Source: Mytilus galloprovincialis
Taxonomy: Eukaryota > Mollusca > Bivalvia > Mytilida > Mytilidae
DNA length: 64,000 nt
Direction of reading: 5' to 3'
NCBI RefSeq assembly: GCF_965363235.1
Contig: NC_134845.1
Span: forward strand, 65,253,261 to 65,317,260
Shown here piece by piece: positions 55,681 to 64,000 of this stretch (position 1 is its first letter; every line of letters starts with the position of its first letter). A program made the position numbers and the translations under genes. The notes beneath the pieces are model-generated. The model saw only the letters and a list, made by a program, of their open reading frames with translations, was not told where the DNA came from and ran no database searches.

Positions 55681-57427
55681 TATAGTAGTAGTCTCAGATC
55701 GACACCAGTAATATTTCCTAAAAATCTTTACTCTAAGTTCTTTATATTTCGGACACACTAATATGAAATTGAATGCGTCTTCAATACAGTGACGGAAAAT
55801 TATACATATATACGAAGTGAAAACTCAATGCTTTGGTAGCGTCCAGTTGCAATTTAACTGCTATAACGAATAAGAAGAAAGTCTTATTTTTGAAATTTTT
55901 GAATTTCTCATGTCGAAAGTCGTACGGTTGTTCATAGTTGCTTACTTCCACTACATTTAAACTATGGTGGATAGTTGTCTCATTCGCAATCATACCATGC
56001 ATAATTTCTTGTTTTATATAGTTATTAGAAATACCTTTCAACAGGTATAAACACTTGGTCCAAGTAATCCGTTATCATAATCAAAGTTTTTCATCTATAA
56101 ATTGGTCAAAGAAAACAACTGTGCTGTGGTTAATAAATCCAGTCCTGTGACATCCAAGTTTACCAGAAAAAAAATAGAATGCAATTATTTTCCACTTTCT
56201 TTGATGGTTGTCACTATAAAAATACCCTCATAAATTTGACCGAGAAAATATGTACAAGAAAACTTTGATATTGACAACAGTCACAGTTGTCTTTCTTAGT
56301 ACATTTGGCTGTACAATATGTTATCTTACTTGGCCACTCTTATAATTTACGCAACTAGTTCTGTTTATTACAATTTTCGTTTAATAAATTGTAGGATTTT
56401 TTTTTTATATAACTCACTACTATATAGTTTGACCATTGATTTATGCTAATAATTGGTAGAATTAAAAGTGGGCAAACCAGGAGGATATCGTATTGAAAAT
56501 ATGTCAGTACAACAAATGTCCTTCGATCGTCATTCTCAACATGCAGACACATACATGTCTCAGTCTGGACACATACAATCTCACGTTGTCCCAAATGCAA
56601 TCTGAAAATCTTTCGTGTTTAGATGCACAGTTACTGTTGAAGTTTTTAACCATTATCTTTAAAGTTATACAATTTATAGCAAAATTTAATATTGCATAAA
56701 AAACTTGTTAACATGTTAAAAAATAACAAACGGTCGTACTATGTTTGCATGATACATGTACAGTGTGGTTGTCAAACATATCTTGAAAGTTTTGGAAAAT
56801 TTAACACCAGAACTTTAACTGATCTCCATCTTAAATTCTATCCATTTGCAATAGATGCTAAACAAAAGACCTGAGATGCGAGTAGTAATTTGGGTGCTTT
56901 CATGACGATTAACGTACGTTAAAAACTCTTGCAAAATGACGTTGACAATAATTTTTGGTGCATGAATATACAATGTACACTTTCTTTTACATGTTAGACG
57001 ATAAAAAAAATCGACTGATTTTACGCATCATGTTAAAATAAAAAAAAAATGACGCTAACGATAAATATTTGAGACCTCTGACGAATCACGATAAAATTTT
57101 ACTCAATTTGACGCTAACGGTAGCCGAAAATGACCGTTTAACACCGAATGCTAAAGGTCATTACTACCCTATAAGATTGTTTATATGAGAGGCAATTTAG
57201 CTAAAATTGATATAGATTTTTGAAACCGTTATCATGGTAATGCTCATATAAAATTAGTAATTTTGTGAAATTGAATAAAATCCCCTAAATTTCAGAAGAT
57301 TTTTATAAACACTGAATTGATTAGTGAAAAGAACATTTGTATTAACCAAGTAACAATAGTTTCCTTTCTTAATCATGTTAATGATTATAGGTAATTTTTT
57401 TTATATAGATAATTATACCGTAACAGT
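55681..57427. other. No gene seen
   Basis: Non-coding apart from the repeat fragment near 55965. The block 57208-57293 (ATATAGATTTTTGAAACCGTTATCATGG...) recurs at 59139-59225. Confidence 0.55.
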
Positions 57428-57905
57428 TGATTTTCCTGTTTGAATTATCACAGTTTACACACTATATAGGCCCTTTATATAGCTTCGGCTGTTTTGTGTA
57501 AACCAAGGCTCAGTGTTGAAGGCCGTACTTTGAACTACAAAGGTTTACTCTTCTTCTTCTTCTTCTTCTTCCAGGTAAGGAACCGAATTCAAATCTTGAA
57601 TGTATGAGGTCCCGCGAAAACTAACGCAATGTCGGACAACACAGAAAGTTTTCTCTTGGCTATTTGCAGGATAAAACGTTCTCTATATATACAAATAAAA
57701 CTATTTACAGGATGTTACTGTCTAAATTTTAACAAAGCATGCCTTCAGGGCAGCTCTGAATCCATCAACTGTGTCAGCTGATGTTGCGGATGTTGGCAGT
57801 TGGTTCCAGTCTCTAATGGTCCTTGGAATAACTCAGTTTACAAATTGTGGCTTGGATGGAGAGTTGTCTAATTGACACTCATACAACATCGCCTTATATC
57901 TATTT
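57428..57905 (+). repeat. Dispersed repeat copy split by a LINE insertion
   Basis: The left part (TTTTCCTGTTTGAATTATCA...GTGTTGAAGGCCGTACTTTG...GGTTTAC) and right part (GTTTACAAATTG...GGATGGAGAGTTGTCTAATT) join in the order seen at 55498-55680. The 287 bases between are foreign. Confidence 0.82.
57549..57835 (-). pseudogene. 5'-truncated LINE insertion with GAA tail
   Basis: It is flanked by GTTTAC on both sides (57543-57548, 57836-57841). On the minus strand the frame 57830-57722 ends in ...PRTIRDWNQLPTSATS, then DGFRAALKACF and a stop. This is the conserved tail seen after the reverse transcriptase in many animal LINEs. The 3' end is a (GAA)n tail, seen as (TCT)n at 57549. It is a dead, heavily truncated copy, but the host repeat dates it as the later insertion. 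Confidence 0.82.
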
Positions 57906-59138
57906 TTATTTTCGGTCAACTTTGCCAGGGAGTTTATTGAAATATCAAAATCATTTCATTCCTACTCCTATGATATATACATCAGCAGGGACATCTGTTG
58001 TAAATTGACGGTTTATATGTTTTATTCAGTGTATTTATTCTATTCCGTCCGCAACTGCTGTAATTATCAAAATGAAAAATATCTATATCTGGACCTAATC
58101 ATCTTTTGCTGCGTGAACGTTCAAGAAAGCACCCAGCACATGAAACGCGAACGTCCAAGACTGAATTAAGAAATCGTTCCTTTCTTCTTGATAAATAAAA
58201 TGTAATCTTTCTATTATTCATTTTAAGAAATAAAGTTACCTCCCTTCTCATCCAATAGAACGGAAAAGAGTTATTTTGGCAGACGATACCAGTCATTGTT
58301 TACGTGCTCCTGGGAAACAACAAAGCTTCAATTCAAAATAGCAGCGCGAGGACACATGCTATTTAAATAGAACTTTAGCAATATTAACATTATGTAGAGG
58401 TATAGTTATTAGTCAGTTCACTACATTTTTTGTTGAATGGTCAAAATTGGCGCATAAGTCGCAGAAATGTATTCGAAAAGCGATTTATACCACTAATTCA
58501 TGGCGTGTAGCTATAAATTATTTTGGCCGTGGGTATACATAATATTTATTGACCTCAGTTGGCTATTTATTATTATGTTGGCATTTTTCAATCAGACTAT
58601 TACTATACATGTATATACGTTTTGGAATGAAATAGAATTTATGCAACTGATATTTTGCACATAATATCATTTTATTTTCCCTCAAAATGTTATTTAGCTA
58701 CACGACATGTAAAATTTGATCTATTGTGGGCACAAAAAAATACTTATGGAAAATCTAATCTTGTACAATAAGAGTAAATGATATCACTGAACAATCAATT
58801 AAAATTGTACTTAAACATGTTAAAAGAGGTCAGTAATGGTGGTACCTTCATGATGTATAACAGTAATGTGATGCATTCCTGAGAGTGCGTCAAAACAATG
58901 GAAAAAAAAAGAATTTTTTAGTTATTATCTCAAGCCACAGACATATGAATACATGTACATGCACATGTCTCTGCTCAAGTACATATACATGTATCTTGAA
59001 TATTATTATAGATAGAGATAAACAGCAGTTGCGTTCAGCAAAGTAAGATCTACAAATAAATCAGCATGTCCAACATGGTCAGTTGACCCCTTAAGTAAAC
59101 AGTAATCTTACAAAAATGTTCTCCTGTGGAAAGCTTAA
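57906..59138. other. No gene seen
   Basis: Non-coding. The minus-strand frame at 58099-58296 has no supporting evidence. Confidence 0.55.
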
Positions 59139-59290
59139 CTTGATATAGATCTTTGAAAACGTTATCATGGTTATGCTCATATAAAATTAGTAATTTTGTG
59201 AAATTAAATAAAATCCCCTAAATAACCATGATAACTGAGACAATTTTAATTAAACTTAGCCACAAATATCATTAGGTTATCTTGTTTAAG

Positions 59291-59873
59291 AAAGGAGTAG
59301 GTCCGATAAGGACTCATTTTGGCCTCAAATTTCAGTTTCATCTGACGAAAGATTTTGACCACTTTTTAAACACTTTAGTGTCCATTTCACTTGATTCAAT
59401 TAGTTTATGTGAAAGATTTTAACTGATTAAGTTATTAAAAATGATCCGATTGAAGCTCAAATATGAAAAATCTCTCAAATATGCCAAAAAACGTCACTTT
59501 TCAGATTGTTTTTGTCAAAAATGAATGTGGCCGCATCCGTGTTCATCCACAATCTTTATATATGTTATGTATTATCATAAAATACAACTTACATTGCAAT
59601 ATTAAGGATGAACACGAATGCGGCCACTTTCGTTTTACACGGAAACCGTCTAAAATTTAACTAAAATGATAGAATTTTGAAGATTTCAGTAATTTAGCAT
59701 GACTTAATGGTGCTACAACCCGATATATGTGCACTGTATTGTCAAAAACAGCGCATATTTATGTAGCAGAAGCATTTAACTGTCCAAAAAATAACTAAAA
59801 GTTTACATTTTAACAATTTTGTAAAACTGTTATATTTTTGGGCCAAAAAGTGGCCTTACCCGACCTACTCCTT
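59291..59873. repeat. Foldback/MITE with AAAGGAGTAGGTC ends and nested palindrome
   Basis: The left end AAAGGAGTAGGTCCGATAAGG and the right end, reverse complement AAAGGAGTAGGTCGGGTAAGG, enclose ~580 bases. In the middle GTGGCCGCATCCGTGTTCAT (59527-59548) is inverted at 59606-59627 with one mismatch in 22. The element is therefore palindromic at two scales. The open frame across the centre is a by-product. Confidence 0.7.
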
Positions 59874-60461
59874 TGTAAGGAAGCGGAACCCTGCTTATGC
59901 TGTTGTTAATGTTTTCAGTGTGATAACTTTAGGTTGATCAACTACTACAAAATGTTGGATCGCTATGTCTGACTTTTGGGACAAAAGCTGCAGGCTCAAC
60001 AAAAATGGGACGAAAAATCAATAATTATTACTCTAAATACAAGTTTTGGATTGTAAGAACCTTCTATCCAAGTTTGGGTTAAAATCCAGGATGGTTTATT
60101 GAAAAACATTAACTGGCTAAACTGCAGACTGTAGTGTTAACCGATTGTTAACTGGAAGGAAAACTATGTCCATTTATCAAATGTTTATAAGTACTGTAAC
60201 CATGGTAATATACCAATAAAACGATTTTTTTTGTTTACAAATTTCCTTCTAGATCATTTAGATGTACTAAATGTAGCTTTTGATCATAAACAAGCTTGAC
60301 AAAAATGTCCCCAATGACCTGCCTGTCAAGTCGCTGTAGATCTCGTTTGTTATTACTATAAAACATTATGTACATGATGTATGATACTAGTGTACAATGC
60401 ACATATCATTATAAGAACAAATGCTTGTTTTCAATATTTATCTAACATTTTTCTAACTTTT

Positions 60462-60625
60462 TTTTCAAAAGTAATTTAAGTAATTAATTACAGTTGCATT
60501 TGGTAATTGGAAAGTAATTTTAAATTACATTGGAAAAAAGTCAAATTAATGTAATCTGTAATTTAATTGAAGATTTTGTAATTGTACATGTATGTAATTA
60601 ATTACTTTCAAAAGTAATTGTACCG
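60462..60625. repeat. GTAATTAATTAC-rich inverted repeat
   Basis: CAAAAGTAATTTAAGTAATTAATTAC at the left and GTAATTAATTACTTTCAAAAGTAATTG at the right form inverted ends around AT-rich sequence; MITE-like. Confidence 0.5.
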
Positions 60626-62294
60626 GTTTGCTGCTTAAAAAAAGCATCTAGCAGTAAAATGCAAGTTTTGTCTATAATTTTCAGAAAATTGTTGACAGAA
60701 TGAAAAGCTCTACCAATTGTCATGTTAAAACTGTTACACAAGTTCTTGAAGGACTAATTGTTCATACACTTAACAAATTTTACCATTTTTAAAAATTTTT
60801 GGCCTATTATCATTGATTATTACATGTATTATGAAAACGATGATATTTAGAGATTTTTTTTTTCGTTGTGCCTTATATCTGAGTGTATGATAGATAAATA
60901 AACACTTTTTGAAATCACAAAAATGATCAGCAAGGCGCCTAATTAAGATCTAAAAATGATACAAATTATTGCCGATATAATTAGTACACTGTCAATGCAC
61001 TATTCATAGAAGTGATCTAAAGCTAAAGAATATCTAGAGAGAAACTAAACAGACTAAACATCTAAAAGATCATTAATTTAAGATCGACAAAATGAGAATT
61101 TTGTCATGAAGTTGCTCGTCTACAATGTTTGTAAGTGTCCTTTTTTTGATGTGCACATAGACCAAGCCCTTATGAGCAACATAGGCTCTTAAGATCCTCT
61201 TGTTTCTGAAATAAAAACAAGGAATTATTTGAGTCTGGAATAATTTTGAATTCTTAAGAATTGAAGAGAAAAGTATGTTGAGAAAACTAACCCATCTAAC
61301 GCAGGTACCTTGCTAAGTAATGATGTTTTTATCCACAACACATTTTTTTTAAAAGATTTTTTAAAGATATAGACAATGTAACCTGCCGTAGTCTGACACC
61401 TGAGTATTCCAACATCCTACTTTAACCAACACATTTTTATAGTCCCAATATACATGAAATATGCATATCCTTGCAGAAAAAAAACTGACACCCTGCTTTA
61501 TCTGACATTTTTTTGTGGTTCCCCAGTGTGTCGGATTACACAGGTTGCACTGTACTTTTTCAATCTGCTGATAAAAAATTAAAATAACTAAAATAGCATT
61601 TAGTAAGAAAATCTTGCTATTCCATTGATCAAATGTTGATTGTGTGAAATAGCATTTAGTAAGAAAATCTTGCTATTCCATTGATTCTGTGTTCTAAAAA
61701 TATTTTATTATTCCAATTCTACCTTGCAACATTTATTATTAATGATGTATAGGTTTTTATTTATGCTCAAACATGCAAATGATTTACATGCATTGGTCAA
61801 ATTCTTTACAAAAAAACCCAAAACACTTCCAATTCAAAGATACAGTAATAAATCTATAACTATAACATGAATTAAGATTAAATCTATTTTATGTGTGAAA
61901 ATCAATATTCAGTATGTACAATTAAAAAAAAAATCCTACTTGATATAGCCTGATTAAACAGAAACTATCTAGAACATAAAAAGAATATTGATAAAACTAA
62001 GACATAGATATAATTTCCACCTTGTATAAGATGATAAGATGTAGGTGTATGATACATGTATGTCTTCTTCATGATATATATATAAATACTATTTAAGAGG
62101 GTTTTTAATATCATTTGACATTCAGTGGATAAAATGATGCTGTTATTTGCTCTTTGGGTGGGTTGTTGTCTCTTTGACATATTCTCCATTTCCATTCTCA
62201 ATTTCAATATCAGAATTATTAATGGATCAATAATAACAGATTACAGGAAAAAAAACCAATGATCTTCTATTAATAATGATTAAGTTCAGAGAAC
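60626..62294. other. No gene seen
   Basis: Non-coding. A 56-base tandem duplication sits at 61591-61687 (AATAGCATTTAGTAAGAAAA twice). Confidence 0.55.
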
Positions 62295-62653
62295 CTAGAA
62301 CAGGCTATTATTTGAATGTGGAATTATTTTTAATTATGGAATCTGCATAATTTCTTGTGTTTGAAATTTTTGATAAATTCCATGTTTATTCTGTATCATA
62401 ATCATGATAATGTTGTGAGCGCCAGCGGTGCATAACACTTTCCACACAATGTGTTTTGTATAGATAGTGTTGTGTGCAGCACAGTACATTCTTTTGAAAA
62501 TGTGCTATCTTCTTTGTACCAGAAAGTGCAGTGCGCCGCACAGAACATTATAATACAGAATAAACAGGGAATTCATTAAAAAATTCAAGCACAGGAAATT
62601 ATGCAAATTCCATAATTAAAAATAATTCCACATTCAAATAATAGCCTGTTCTA
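62295..62653. repeat. Long-armed palindromic MITE, 359 bp
   Basis: The ~100-base arms start CTAGAACAGGCTATTATTTG on the left and run to TTCTGTAT; the right arm is their inverse with roughly 90% identity, and the outer ~48 bases look identical. The unpaired centre (about 62400-62555) contains GTGCGCCGCAC and ATAGTGTTGTGTGCAGCAC motifs. It has no coding frame. Confidence 0.8.
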
Positions 62654-64000
62654 GATACAATAGCTTTATACTAGCCTTTGACATTTAATTTGATTCTACA
62701 ATTCAGTTAATCAACTTAATGCACAGGCTTGAAAAATATTATGAAATATGTAAGAATTTTACTTGCAAGCTTTAATTTATTTTTGTTACAGTACAGCCTG
62801 TGACATCCTCTTAGTTATGTCCACCCTCTTGCATGGTCAACATCCAATGGTGAACATTTATTGGGGTATTCAATCTCGAGATGTTGGCCATTTATTGGGG
62901 GTCATAAAACATATAGGTAGATTTTTTAACTCATTATGTTACCTGTTAAAATCAATCAGGGTTGAAGCTTTCAGCTGGTATGTTTCATTAAAATTTACCT
63001 GTACAGGTAACTCGGGTTTCTTTCAAAAATGAAATTTCACCTTTTTTTGAAAATGTAGAATAAAATATTGTTTTAGTCTGTTTAATTTATTATTTGTTTT
63101 TTTGTTTTAATGTTATTTAAAATTTTTATTTATTTATTTTTTTTTTCATTTTTGTATAGGTTTTTTTCATTACTTTTTGTTTCTTATTCTTTTAATTTCT
63201 TCTTGGTAAGAATCTTGAGTAGCAATGGCAAAAAGTCAAAGATAAAGTTATTGACTAGCATTTGAAATAAACACTTTTAATAATTGTTTTTTTAAGTAAA
63301 AGGTTTATATAAATGTACATGATGTACATTGTATTCAATTGTTTGTTAGCATTATTAAATGAGTTATTACTATTAATAATAACTAATAATCATGCAAATG
63401 ATATTTAAAAAAAAATATAGTATTAAACAAGTCGGTTTCTTAACAAAATAAGATGATCAATATCAATCCTTTTACAATAAATTTTGATAACATCTAATAT
63501 TATTCAGGAAAACTACAAGTTTCATTATATGGTTTAGGAAAAAAAATAATTTTGTTTATCTCAATTTTTTTCAAATCTCAAAACAAGAGTTGTGCACAAA
63601 CAATCACTGAAAAGACTTATTTTCCAAATGCCCACCTAGTTATCATCAAATTTTGATAAATGCATGCTCATTGAAAATGCTAATCACAATAAAAAATGTT
63701 CTTATCTCTGAATAAAGTGAATCTTATGAAAAGAAATTATTTTAAGAAATTGAAATTTATTAAATATTTTATTTTCAGTTTGGTTAATTTCTTTCAAAAT
63801 TTGTCTCCAGAAAAAATAATGTGCACTTCTAAAAATGGTGACACTTTTATGGTCTATTAATTAAATCATATTTTTTTTTCAGTGTATTATATTGTTGAAA
63901 GTGCTGGACTGGCATAATACATATTCTTGGTATACATTTGCAAAGAATATTTCACTCAACCTAGGCCTTTTAGATAAAGTTAATAATTGCAGGGACTTGA
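62654..64000. other. Right edge, no gene seen
   Basis: AT-rich and non-coding. The 89-aa frame at 62763-63032 begins after a ...TTTTTGTTACAG that could be a splice acceptor, but it shows no recognisable domain; an exon of a gene running beyond the window cannot be excluded. Confidence 0.45.

Overview
The window is about 64 kb of AT-rich eukaryotic DNA, most likely from a bivalve mollusc and probably a mussel (Mytilus-like). The grounds are spliced genes with GT-AG introns, LTR, LINE and cut-and-paste elements, and roughly ten copies of a dispersed repeat ending in GTCTCATTGGCAATCATACC, which I associate with mussel sequence. The taxon is inference. I see no ordinary single-copy host gene; essentially all coding capacity belongs to mobile elements.

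Layout. 1-6810: left flank with a ~2.7 kb non-autonomous DNA element (11-bp target duplication), small inverted-repeat elements and a 5'-truncated LINE. 6811-48912: a Ty3/Gypsy LTR retrotransposon with two 1204-bp LTRs that look identical by eye, a PNMA-like gag with an RGG tail and zinc knuckle, and pol (protease, RT, RNase H, integrase). Gag and pol are joined by a textbook -1 frameshift signal. 13911-45511: a 31,601-bp CACTA (EnSpm/CMC) DNA transposon sits inside that pol gene, between RNase H and integrase. It has 73-bp terminal inverted repeats, a CTA target duplication, and inverted subterminal arrays of a 41-bp repeat at both ends. 48913-64000: right flank with a second, non-autonomous CACTG-ended element (2.9 kb), a 5'-truncated LINE with a GAA tail, several palindromic MITEs and duplicated segments.

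The CACTA element carries two divergently transcribed genes that I reconstructed across introns. On the plus strand is a four-exon, 907-codon Tnp2-type transposase (37080-43369). On the minus strand is a four-exon, 378-codon protein of no family I recognise (33588-15821), with its own TATA-like box. Layout and position make it the candidate partner protein, playing the part TnpA plays in maize En/Spm, binding the 41-bp arrays while the transposase cuts. The introns are long and full of older MITEs.

Order of events. The Gypsy LTRs look identical, so Gypsy landed recently and the CACTA element later still. The diverged, nested MITEs inside the CACTA were therefore probably already on board, which implies recent transposition of an intact ~31.6 kb unit. 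The pol frame is continuous across the insertion site if the element and one CTA are ignored, so the Gypsy copy was probably coding-competent when hit.
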